Shown: positions 1 to 8,614 of the stretch, piece after piece
Layout of the letters: each line of letters begins with the position of its first letter
How positions within the stretch are numbered: position 1 is the first letter of the stretch
Origin: Bacteroidales bacterium
GTDB taxonomy: Bacteria; Bacteroidota; Bacteroidia; Bacteroidales; P3
Direction: 5' to 3'
Assembly: GCA_017483575.1 (NCBI GenBank)
Contig: JAFUWF010000016.1
Location: forward strand, 1 to 59,683
DNA length: 59,683 bases
The notes under the pieces: model-generated
What the model was told of the DNA's origin: nothing
Databases searched by the model: none
What the model saw: only the letters and a program-made list of their open reading frames with translations
Position numbers and translations under genes: made by a program

Positions 1-1
1 G

Positions 2-172
2 AATGAAGAGACTGTTGGACAGTCTTCCATTTCAAAGGAGACCTTGACCTTCACCACGACAAGCGAAAAGGAAGCTACTAAATGGTGCGAGGATAAATAC
101 GACCATGGGTATAAGGTTGGAATGACTTATGACGCCAAAAAGGGAGTATACATTTGCATTGCAATCAAATAA
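2..172 (+). CDS. C-terminal end of an unidentified protein (partial)
   Basis: An open frame enters from the left edge and ends at TAA 170-172, giving the last 56 residues of a protein. The fragment is Thr/Lys/Glu-rich, has one CxxxK segment (WCEDKY) and ends in a hydrophobic YICIAIK strand. I do not recognise a family. It lies 11 bp before the start of the next secreted protein, so it may belong to the same RHS-associated transcription unit. Confidence 0.55.
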   Translation, partial: NEETVGQSSISKETLTFTTTSEKEATKWCEDKYDHGYKVGMTYDAKKGVYICIAIK

Positions 173-183
173 ACCATAAACAT

Positions 184-591
184 ATGAAGAAAATTATCAT
201 CACAATGCTCTGCCTCACATCGGCAACTTGTGCTTTTGGGCAACATGCCTACTCGTACAGTTATGATCAGGCAGGCAATCGAACCTATCGCCAGCGCATA
301 AACTATGCTATGGCGAACGCCTCTCCTCAGGACACCTGCCTTCTCTCCTCCCCTGCCATAGCTATGGCATATCCCAATCCAACAGAAGGAGATGTGTCCA
401 TTGAGTTTGATGGCAGCCTGGAAATCGATCGACTGGTCCATGTCTACGATAGCCAGGGAAAGATGCTTCTGGAAGGGACGACGTCGGAGCCCTTGATACA
501 ATTGAACCTGAGGGATTTCCCCAGCGGGATATACCTCATCGAAGCAATCGAAAAGGGAAAACGTACCATTTGGAAAATATCAAAAAGATAG
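184..591 (+). CDS. small secreted protein with RHS/YD-like segment and T9SS type A sorting domain
   Basis: A 135-residue protein. I chose the ATG at 184 rather than the in-frame ATG at 154 because it opens directly on a signal peptide (MKKIIITMLCL...CAFGQ). The mature N-terminus reads YSYSYDQAGNRTYRQR, which matches the YD-repeat grammar of RHS proteins (Y.YD..GNRT). From about residue 60 comes a C-terminal sorting domain of the type IX secretion system: AYPNPTEGDVSIEF, then PSGIYLIEA and a Lys/Arg-rich end. It lies 12 bp upstream of the giant RHS gene. I infer a secreted partner of that protein; the YD-like segment may be a docking or mimic strand. Function is unproven. Confidence 0.8.
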   Translation: MKKIIITMLCLTSATCAFGQHAYSYSYDQAGNRTYRQRINYAMANASPQDTCLLSSPAIAMAYPNPTEGDVSIEFDGSLEIDRLVHVYDSQGKMLLEGTTSEPLIQLNLRDFPSGIYLIEAIEKGKRTIWKISKR

Positions 592-603
592 GAGAATAAT
601 ACC

Positions 604-3600
604 ATGAAATGCACCAAGACTTTTTATACACTGTTTGTGGTTGCCTTGCTTGCGACCACAGCGAAAGCGCAATCGCTAAACATCCCCGCACAGGTGGATG
701 TGTCCGCCCTAGGTGCGGCCACCTACACTGTTCCCATCGAGGTGGTTCCTGGCACCAATGGGATGCAACCCATGCTGTCGGTTGTCTACAACAGCATGTC
801 GGGAATGGGTGTGATGGGACAGAAGTGGAGCCTCCAAGGCATCTCCTCTATCACCCGGGCGCCGCAATCGCTGATCTATGACGACAACATCACGGCTGTT
901 GACTTTTCAACAAACGACCGATATGTCCTTGACGGCCGACGGATGCTCCTCAGTTCAGAAACGGAATATCATGACGTCAATGCCACCTACGAGTTCGAGG
1001 TGACAGACTTTTCTTCCGTTGAAACGATTAATGATGGCGATGACCGTTTTTTTATTCACCGGCTTGAAAATGGGGGCTCTGTTCACTATGGCAAAGATGC
1101 TCAGTCTCGCTTCTGTCCTATGCAGGGAGAGTGTCTCTACTGGTTTGTTAGCCAGGTTACCGACATGGATGGCAACTACATGACGTATACCTATGGTCAT
1201 GACAACAATGAGATATGGATTGACCATATTGACTACACTTTCTTGTCCGGGACAAACAGCGCATTTGCCCGTGTAAAATTCTTGTATAATACGACAACTT
1301 CTCCCAACGATGTCTATGTCAGTGGACGACAGATAAGACAGAGCAAGTTGCTTGAGAATATTAATGTTTACTACCAGAATAATCTTGTGCGTCGCTACAA
1401 CTTCGTGTATACCAACGATGGGCAATACGACAGGCTTGTGAAGATCCGGTTATATGATGACAACGACAATCTGCTCAGCAATACTGTCATTACATGGGAT
1501 ACACCGGCCAGTGAGCTGGCAACCCTCTGTCCACTATCCCTTTTTGACCAGGAATATTATGTGGCTGCTGGCAATTTTAACGATGACCGTATCCATGATA
1601 TCTTTGCCGTACGCAAGTCGGATTACAGTGCATTCGTTGCCCTTGGTAATGATGATGGAACATTCTCGGACTTAATTTATCTACACTATGCTTTTCCAAT
1701 AGTGAATACTGATAATTTCTCGTTTCGCACATGCGACATCGATGGGGACGGTATAGACGAGATTGCTTTTACAAATAAAATAACGCCAATGCAAATACCT
1801 CAAACTCGTGTATACGATTTGAGCATTGAGGATGAGACAATGACGTATATCGCGACATTGCCCCATTCAATATTTGATGTATTCTTCTCTAATTTGGATG
1901 GAAACAATCGGGAACAGGTGGCTTATCATCATGGCTCTGGACTGTCATTTTATGATTTTTTTAACTCATATTTCGATAATTTAAATGTCACAGATGACAA
2001 ACAAATAATACCAGGTGATTTTGATGGAGACGGTAGGTCTGATTTTTTATTTACATTCAATCATAGCGCTTATGTCACGAAATACGACCTTTATTCATCG
2101 CATTGGACCGTTTTGTTTCCCAGCATTGATTTTTTAAGTAGTGAGTTCTATGTATTGTCCGGTGACTTCAATGGCGATGGCACATCCGATTTGTTGACCT
2201 ATGACAAACCCAGCAGAAAGTGGCAAGTGTCATATTATACAAAAGAGTCGGGCTGGATTAGCACTACCATTGAGCAATTGGACGATAGCCCCAGTGGAGA
2301 GGAGGACGATAACAAGCCGAAATTCATACCTATTGTGTATGACATAAACGGGGATGGAAAAAGCGACATCCTTCAGTATGTGGGAGATGCAAACCTCAAC
2401 TTCGTCATTTCGAAAGGATTCTACAACGGACAATACCAAATCCAGACCTCCGGTACTATTGACTGTCCAAGCTGGGCTGACTTTAAACACAACCATTTCA
2501 CTACTGGCGATTTTGACGGCAACGGAATTGTGGATTTCTTTTTTGTCAAACCCGGTGAGGGTGTTGCCAATATCCTTTTTTTCAACAAAGGCAGTTTCAA
2601 CAGCCGTTTTGTCTCAAAGATTACCGATAGTGGTCAGAAAACCATCAAATTGGAGTACAGCACAATATCTTTGATGCCCACCCATTATGTTGGCTATGGT
2701 ATGAGATGGATGCCTTTCCCTTTAGTGAAAAAGATATGTGTAAGCAATGGCTTTTACAATGGCTACGACACAACCCAATATTACTATGGCAATGCCTATT
2801 TTGACACCGTACGCCGACAGTTCCTTGGCTTTGGCTTGTTCGGGGCAAAACATGGCAAACGCTATTCCGAGACTTTTTTCTCAAACAGAGGAAATACCAT
2901 GCCAACGATGATGCCCGACAGTGCCGTCAACTATGTGTACACGGCCCCGCTTGAAGCAGATATTGCCCTCTATCGTAGCGCTTCCACCAATGTTATGCCT
3001 ACTATCGATACGATGGTCGTTTCTCGCACCTTGAGTAGCAATAGCGCTTTGATGAGAACTTTGGCTGGTGGCAACACTCAGTACCTCCACTATTCTTCCG
3101 AAACAAACCAGATGGATTACTTGAAAAACATAAATACACAGACCATAATCCAAATGGGAGAGAACTGGCGACCTCAAAGCACCGAAACTCGCAAGCGCTA
3201 CATCCGCAGCTCACAAGAAATACCTTTCTATGAGGTTGTGCATTATACGTATGGAAACGTCACTTTGCCTTCCGGCCGCCAGGCAATCAGAATCGACAAA
3301 AAAGAGGTTGAAAGCTACAACAACCCGAGCCTTTCTACCCCGCGCATGCAAACCATCTACTATTCCTACGCCAGTGGCAGGGCTACTGAGGAAAGAACCG
3401 TGACCAATGATGGCAGCACCTTTATCACGAAATATACTTACAATGGGAATGGCACCCTCTCCAAAGTGCAATCATATCCTTTAGGGCAGTCCGACCGTTC
3501 CGAGAAGTATGAGTATGACCCGACCTATCGCTTCGTTGAAAAGAAAAAAGACACCTGGGATAGAGCGACCAACTACACTTACGATTATGCCACCGGCCGC

Positions 3601-6600
3601 CTGCTTAGCCAGACCGGCATCGATGGTCTCACCACCACCTATACCTACGACAATGCGGGACGCCCCGTTTCTATCACCCAGCCCGACGGATCGAGCAAGA
3701 ATTTCACATACCATACCGGTTCCGGTGGTTTATCCAATGTTACCTCTTACACTGTCATCGAAGAAACGGGAAAGCCCCGTCTGAAAAAATACTACGACTG
3801 CCTGGGCAAAATACGATACACCCATACCGAACAGATCGGATACATGCAGTACAATTATAACCGCCAGGGCCTGCTGTATGCCGAGAGCATCGAACCTTTT
3901 ACCATTGTGGATCCGGAGGTGCCGGGCAGCCACAAGTTCAGATGCTATAAATACGATGTATTCGACAGGGTTGTCCTCGACTCCTCGCTCTTCAGCAAGA
4001 CTGTTTTCTCCTATGCTTCTTCGCATTATTATTCCGGACAACCTTATTACTATGTCAGGGAGCATACCAACTTAGGCTCGGTATCCACACGCTACTTCGA
4101 TGCTGCCGGACGCGTTTACCGTGTCTCCGACAATGGCGGCGACATCTACTACAACTACTATCGGATGCTTCAGGACGGCAAAGTCGTAGACCGCACAACC
4201 ATCACCGGCGGTGGCAACACAACGGAAATATTGACCGACAGCCGCGGAAACCGGCTTCGTCTCAATGATCCCGATGCCGGCATAACCACTTCCGTATACA
4301 ACGGATGGAACGAACTCGTTTCGCAGACCGATGCCTTGGGCAATTCCACCGTATTTTCCTACAATGATATAGGCCTGCTTAATGCCAAAACCTATCAGGG
4401 CAGCGATGGAATCAACGAGACCTACTCCTACTCTTACTCCACGACACCGGCAAGCATGGACAAACCGATACAGGTGAGAAAAAACGGCGCCATATACCGC
4501 TCTTTTCAGTATGACAATCTGGGTCGCCTCACCTCGAACACAAAATACATGCTCCAGATGCCCTTCTCCCATAGCTATTCCTACAACGCTGATGGACAGG
4601 TCTACACCCAGACATATCCCAGCGGATTCACTGTCCGCTACGACTATAACAACTTTGGACAGATCAAGACAATACGGGACCACGCCACAGGTGATGAAAT
4701 CTACAAAGTGTACCAGCGTGGCTCGCGTGCCTTGTCGCCTTCCAAATGCTTCTTTGGGAACAATACGGCAGTGGAATACACCTATGGCACCCTTGACCTT
4801 GTCACCCGAATCAAATACGGCTATCTGACCGAGCACACACAACACCCCATTTTCCCAGACGAACTCGTTGAGGCCGAAGAAAATCTTGTCGAACAGGACG
4901 AACTGAACTCAGGCTCCATCGGCATTGGAGATGATCCTGGTCCGGGTATTGTGAGTCCAATTACACCGACCTATACCATAGGTTCCGAATACTCCGTGCT
5001 TAACTACACTTACGACGACAAAGCTTACATCACCTCCAAAAGCGACACCCGCACCGGACAGCAGGAGACCTATTCCTACGACATGATGGGACGCCTCGCC
5101 TCCTACGCCGTAGGCAACGCCGCCGCATACACCTTCACCTACAACGGGAACGGCAACATTGCACAGAACGGACGTCTGGGAGACGACGAATATATCTACG
5201 GAATCCGTCCCCATGCTGTTAATGAGGCCGTCATCCCCGACGGTATGGTCTCCGAGAACTCTAGTACTGTAACCTACAACAACCGCAATCGTCCGAAGAC
5301 TATCTCCGAGGGCGACTGGAGGCTGGAAATAGATTACGACGACGGGCAGCAACGCGACAAGGAACGCCTCTACCACAGCAACCAACTGGTTGAGCAGACA
5401 CTTTTTGTATCAAAATTCAGCGAGGTGATAATAAAAAACAACAATATGCGTTATATAGACTACATTAATGACGAAAACGGACACACTGTGGCGCTACATG
5501 TACATAACAATGCTGCCAATGCCGACAGCCTCTACTACGTGCAGACCGACCTGCTCGGCAGTTGGGAGCGCATAGTGGACGAGGACCGCAACGTGGTGCA
5601 GAGTTGCCACTTCGACCCCTGGGGCAACCGGATGAAAGCCGACGACTGGGCTACGAGCCTTGACGGCACCGAGTTGTCCTTCCACCGCGGTTTCACGGGC
5701 CACGAGCACTACGACCGTTTCCGCATCATCAATATGAACGCCCGCCTCTACGACCCCGTCATCGGCCGTTTCTTCTCCCCCGACCCGCTGGTCACCAACC
5801 CCTATTCCACCCAGGGCTTCAACCGCTACTCCTATTGCGGGAACAACCCTGTGATGTATATTGATAAAAACGGTGAATCGACACTTTTGATTGCCGCAAT
5901 CGTTGGTGCCGTATTGGGTGCATATACAGGTGGTGTTCTAGCAAATGAAGGTGAATTCTATCCTTGGGAGTGGGACTTTTCTTCCGGCACCACGTGGGGG
6001 TATATGTTTGGTGGAGCTATCACAGGAGGAGTATCTGGTTTTGCTGGCGCAGCAATCGCCGCATCAGGAATACCATTGGGTAATACTTTGGCTCTTGCCT
6101 ATTCATCTTTGCTGAATTCTATGGGCACATACCTTTACACAGAAGGGAAGACGCCAATTACAATAAATTTTGGTTTCGCCTCTTACGATTTTTCAAACGA
6201 AAAATTTAATTATTTGGGAAATAATGAAAATTCACTATTAACAAACATAGGATATTTCCTCGGCGGAATGACCAATATACTGGATGTGAGCAATTTGATA
6301 GACAAAACACGGGCTATACTTTATACAGAAAAGATAACGAAGGAAGAATGGTTCTCTCATACTGCTGTTCAAACTGAAACAGGAGATAACCTAATCTCCT
6401 TTGGTCCAACAGATAAATTTGTCCCCAAAACGGATATCGGATTTGCATTAGCGATTCGACAAAGTACTACCGATTATACCGTATACAAAGATCTACCTTT
6501 ATCAATCAGCTTAAATCATTACGCATTTGATGCAGTACGTTTAGCTGCAAAAATATTACCTTATCAAGGTTTGACGCTTAACTGTGTAAACATTGCATCA

Positions 6601-6738
6601 CTTGCATTCTGGCTTAACGGAATACCAAATCTTTTTTTACACCCATACTTGTTATATGCGTCTTTGTGGGGATATATGAATGGCATTAGGGTGGATTTAA
6701 TGTCCTATTATTTAACTAACGGACTAAAAATAAACTAA
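604..6738 (+). CDS. giant secreted RHS/SpvB-like repeat protein with variable C-terminal (toxin-like) tip
   Basis: A 2044-residue protein with signal peptide (residues 1-22, ending AKAQ). Next is a SpvB-like N-terminal domain (YTVPIEVVPGTNGMQP, then GQKWSLQGISSITR). Several FG-GAP/VCBS-type motifs DxDGDGxxD follow at about residues 379, 473, 521, 580 and 636. YD/RHS repeats occupy about 950-1700 (YTYDNAGRP, YSYDMMGRL). The RHS core ends around residues 1721-1757 with GRFFSPDP and YCGNNPVMYIDKNGES. This is the architecture of cocoon-forming RHS/TcB proteins. The last ~290 residues are different: Gly/Ala-rich hydrophobic stretches, then SHTAVQ (His1919) and LNCVNIA (Cys1994). Base composition becomes clearly AT-richer from about 5870, which suggests a swapped tip. 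Likely a polymorphic toxin or surface adhesin; the tip activity is inferred only. Confidence 0.9.
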   Translation: MKCTKTFYTLFVVALLATTAKAQSLNIPAQVDVSALGAATYTVPIEVVPGTNGMQPMLSVVYNSMSGMGVMGQKWSLQGISSITRAPQSLIYDDNITAVDFSTNDRYVLDGRRMLLSSETEYHDVNATYEFEVTDFSSVETINDGDDRFFIHRLENGGSVHYGKDAQSRFCPMQGECLYWFVSQVTDMDGNYMTYTYGHDNNEIWIDHIDYTFLSGTNSAFARVKFLYNTTTSPNDVYVSGRQIRQSKLLENINVYYQNNLVRRYNFVYTNDGQYDRLVKIRLYDDNDNLLSNTVITWDTPASELATLCPLSLFDQEYYVAAGNFNDDRIHDIFAVRKSDYSAFVALGNDDGTFSDLIYLHYAFPIVNTDNFSFRTCDIDGDGIDEIAFTNKITPMQIPQTRVYDLSIEDETMTYIATLPHSIFDVFFSNLDGNNREQVAYHHGSGLSFYDFFNSYFDNLNVTDDKQIIPGDFDGDGRSDFLFTFNHSAYVTKYDLYSSHWTVLFPSIDFLSSEFYVLSGDFNGDGTSDLLTYDKPSRKWQVSYYTKESGWISTTIEQLDDSPSGEEDDNKPKFIPIVYDINGDGKSDILQYVGDANLNFVISKGFYNGQYQIQTSGTIDCPSWADFKHNHFTTGDFDGNGIVDFFFVKPGEGVANILFFNKGSFNSRFVSKITDSGQKTIKLEYSTISLMPTHYVGYGMRWMPFPLVKKICVSNGFYNGYDTTQYYYGNAYFDTVRRQFLGFGLFGAKHGKRYSETFFSNRGNTMPTMMPDSAVNYVYTAPLEADIALYRSASTNVMPTIDTMVVSRTLSSNSALMRTLAGGNTQYLHYSSETNQMDYLKNINTQTIIQMGENWRPQSTETRKRYIRSSQEIPFYEVVHYTYGNVTLPSGRQAIRIDKKEVESYNNPSLSTPRMQTIYYSYASGRATEERTVTNDGSTFITKYTYNGNGTLSKVQSYPLGQSDRSEKYEYDPTYRFVEKKKDTWDRATNYTYDYATGRLLSQTGIDGLTTTYTYDNAGRPVSITQPDGSSKNFTYHTGSGGLSNVTSYTVIEETGKPRLKKYYDCLGKIRYTHTEQIGYMQYNYNRQGLLYAESIEPFTIVDPEVPGSHKFRCYKYDVFDRVVLDSSLFSKTVFSYASSHYYSGQPYYYVREHTNLGSVSTRYFDAAGRVYRVSDNGGDIYYNYYRMLQDGKVVDRTTITGGGNTTEILTDSRGNRLRLNDPDAGITTSVYNGWNELVSQTDALGNSTVFSYNDIGLLNAKTYQGSDGINETYSYSYSTTPASMDKPIQVRKNGAIYRSFQYDNLGRLTSNTKYMLQMPFSHSYSYNADGQVYTQTYPSGFTVRYDYNNFGQIKTIRDHATGDEIYKVYQRGSRALSPSKCFFGNNTAVEYTYGTLDLVTRIKYGYLTEHTQHPIFPDELVEAEENLVEQDELNSGSIGIGDDPGPGIVSPITPTYTIGSEYSVLNYTYDDKAYITSKSDTRTGQQETYSYDMMGRLASYAVGNAAAYTFTYNGNGNIAQNGRLGDDEYIYGIRPHAVNEAVIPDGMVSENSSTVTYNNRNRPKTISEGDWRLEIDYDDGQQRDKERLYHSNQLVEQTLFVSKFSEVIIKNNNMRYIDYINDENGHTVALHVHNNAANADSLYYVQTDLLGSWERIVDEDRNVVQSCHFDPWGNRMKADDWATSLDGTELSFHRGFTGHEHYDRFRIINMNARLYDPVIGRFFSPDPLVTNPYSTQGFNRYSYCGNNPVMYIDKNGESTLLIAAIVGAVLGAYTGGVLANEGEFYPWEWDFSSGTTWGYMFGGAITGGVSGFAGAAIAASGIPLGNTLALAYSSLLNSMGTYLYTEGKTPITINFGFASYDFSNEKFNYLGNNENSLLTNIGYFLGGMTNILDVSNLIDKTRAILYTEKITKEEWFSHTAVQTETGDNLISFGPTDKFVPKTDIGFALAIRQSTTDYTVYKDLPLSISLNHYAFDAVRLAAKILPYQGLTLNCVNIASLAFWLNGIPNLFLHPYLLYASLWGYMNGIRVDLMSYYLTNGLKIN

Positions 6739-6740
6739 TT

Positions 6741-7184
6741 ATGAAAAAACTTCTTTCTTTCCTCATGTTATGTGGGATATGTGGCACAAGTCTTTGTCAA
6801 ACTGTTGTGGACGGCGACGTCCTCATCTGGGTGGGCACCAAGAAAGCCAGAATGCTCGACGTGTGTTTTCTGGTCATCGGCGACGACACCTGCAAAGAAA
6901 TCCATTTCGGCGTCAGATACACACGTCCGTATAACTCCGAGGGCGCGAGCGTCTCTTCCATCGAGTATTATCCTGTGAGCCACCTCGCCAAGGATGTGGC
7001 CATAAAGAAGGCCGAATCAATGAAGTACATGTCCGACGAAGACTTCGAGGCCGGCAGACCCTTGAAAGACCATGCGTATCTTGCCATCGACAACACCTTC
7101 CTTTCCATCGGCAATAAAGACCGTTTGGCAATACTGGAAAAGAAGTCACTGAGCCAAGAAAACAATCCAAGTCCAACTAAATAA
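6741..7184 (+). CDS. small secreted protein of unknown function after the RHS gene
   Basis: A 147-residue protein whose ATG follows the RHS stop by 2 bp, so it is probably translated with it. It opens with a signal peptide (MKKLLSFLMLCGICG...LCQ), so the mature protein should be periplasmic or exported. The rest is a mixed alpha/beta-looking sequence with two mature cysteines (DVCFLV, DDTCKE) and a polar tail. I do not recognise a family. The position suggests an RHS accessory or an immunity factor acting outside the cytoplasm. Its GC-rich composition differs from the AT-rich RHS tip, which argues against the two having arrived together. Confidence 0.7.
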   Translation: MKKLLSFLMLCGICGTSLCQTVVDGDVLIWVGTKKARMLDVCFLVIGDDTCKEIHFGVRYTRPYNSEGASVSSIEYYPVSHLAKDVAIKKAESMKYMSDEDFEAGRPLKDHAYLAIDNTFLSIGNKDRLAILEKKSLSQENNPSPTK

Positions 7185-7196
7185 AAGCTTTGCATT

Positions 7197-8330
7197 ATGA
7201 AAAAGACCGTTTTATTTCTACTGATGCTGGCCGCTGCGGGGTTCTGCCGGGGGCAGGAGGAGTTGCGGGGCTGGAACGAGGGGGCGCTGACATGGGGCGA
7301 CTTCCGTGGCGGCGCGACGTCCGGCGGGGCCGAGAGCTACCTGCGGGTGGTCTTCGGATATGAGGAGGCCGACACGGTGACCGCCGACGGCATCCGCTGA
7401 CGCTACTACCGCGGTGTGGCGGGCATGGTGCTCACGGAGTCGTGGGCCGCCGAGGGTGCGAGGACTGCCACGGCGCTGCGCTGTAACCAGGTGCTTTTCG
7501 ACCTCGCGGAGTTGGAACGCCGCCAACTGACGGCGCTACTCGTCGCCGTCACCGCCCCCAAGTCCGCCGTGGCCACGGCCGAGAGCAACTACAGCAACGC
7601 CGCCCTGACCCTGCGCACAGCCATCGCCGAAGGCTTCGACACCGCCGTCCTCGCCCTCTGGGAGCGCACAACGGCCGAGCGCCTGGCCACCACCGAGGCC
7701 GACGACATGCCAAACTACGAGCTGCGCCCCTGGTCGACGGCCATCCTCCTCGGTCCCGCCATGTGGGAACCCATGGGCGACGTGAGGGCCGACTTCAAGG
7801 GCGGCTTCGGCGTCGACCTGTGCATCGAGTTCGGATACAAAAGCCATATCCTCTCCATCGAGTCGATGCTCTTCACGTCGGCACTGGCGCAGCCCATCGC
7901 CATCTTCGACAACAACGGCCTGGGCCACCCCGTGGCCCAGGGGCACGCAAGCAACTTCAACGGCGGCATCATCAGCTACGGCTTCCGCCTGGCCGACAAC
8001 GGGAAAACCTCCTTCACCCCCATGCTGGGCTGGAGCTGGGGCACGCAGACCGTCGTGACGGACGACATCATCGGCCAATTCAACACCAACGGCGTGGCCC
8101 TCGGCCTGGCCTACCGCCTGTGCTTCTCGCGACGCTACCGCGCCCCAGGCAAAAGCTGGCTCTTCCTCGGCCGCGACGCGTCGGAACTGACGCGCTGGTC
8201 CGTCGACCTCCGCGCCTTCGCCACACACCAGAGCTACAAGGCCGTCGACGGCAACGTGGGCGGATGGACCATCCAGCTCGCCCTTACCCTCGGCCTCGGC
8301 GCCCGGAGCACACGGCTTTCCACCCCGTAA
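7197..8330 (+). pseudogene. DUF922-like / outer-membrane-barrel-like protein interrupted by one in-frame TGA
   Basis: One reading frame runs from ATG 7197 to TAA 8328-8330 except for TGA at 7398-7400. Upstream it encodes a signal peptide (MKKTVLFLLML...CRGQ) and ELRGWNEGALTWGDFRG, resembling the LxWxDF start of DUF922. Downstream it continues RYYRGVAGMVLTESW, then NQVLFDLAELERRQL, then a ~200-residue C-terminal part with alternating strands (SFTPMLGWSWG, GLAYRLCFSRR, TIQLALTLGLG) like an outer-membrane barrel. Reading the TGA as TGG gives a smooth W at the junction, so one substitution or a sequencing error explains the break. Where I would expect the DUF922 HExxH-like element the sequence has none. 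Re-initiation at GTG 7416 would give a fragment without signal peptide. Confidence 0.7.
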
Positions 8331-8380
8331 TTCCCCCTCCCCAGGCTGGCCTTTGAGAGGGGTTTGACTGCTACCCAGAT

Positions 8381-8492
8381 CGACTGTTCTCATATACTTC
8401 TCATATAGTATACATATACTTCTCATATACTGTGTATGAATACTATATGAGAAGTATATGTATACTATATGAATACTATATAAGAACAGTCG
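8381..8492. repeat. 112-bp imperfect palindrome with tandem-repeat arms (copy 1)
   Basis: The ends are perfect inverted repeats, cgactgttct (8381-8390) and agaacagtcg (8483-8492). Each arm consists of degenerate ~10-bp units such as catatacttct and catatagtat, and the two arms pair along most of their length. A second copy with the same ends and units lies at 51377-51499. It sits in the 284-bp gap 8331-8614, which otherwise holds only the promoter-like site at 8581. Both copies have the string ttgagaggggttt nearby (8353 and 51512). Confidence 0.9.
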
Positions 8493-8580
8493 AACAAGAC
8501 AGCAGTTTGACCCGGTTGGGAGTCGGGTGGCGGAAGGGTGGATTTTAAAAAATAATTCTTTATATATCAAAAAAAAAGTG

Positions 8581-8588
8581 TATCTTTG
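8581..8588 (+). promoter_or_regulatory. Bacteroidota-type -7 element TATCTTTG
   Basis: TATCTTTG matches the TAnnTTTG -7 consensus of Bacteroidota sigma factors and lies 27 bp before the start codon at 8615. No convincing -33 TTTG is seen upstream, where the sequence is A/T-rich. Confidence 0.55.
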
Positions 8589-8614
8589 CATTTGCATATT
8601 GGAATAGAAAAAGG

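Noticed and set aside
7398-7400. TGA read as selenocysteine
   Set aside because: No SECIS-like hairpin evident just downstream and no selenoprotein family match; a TGG to TGA change is simpler.
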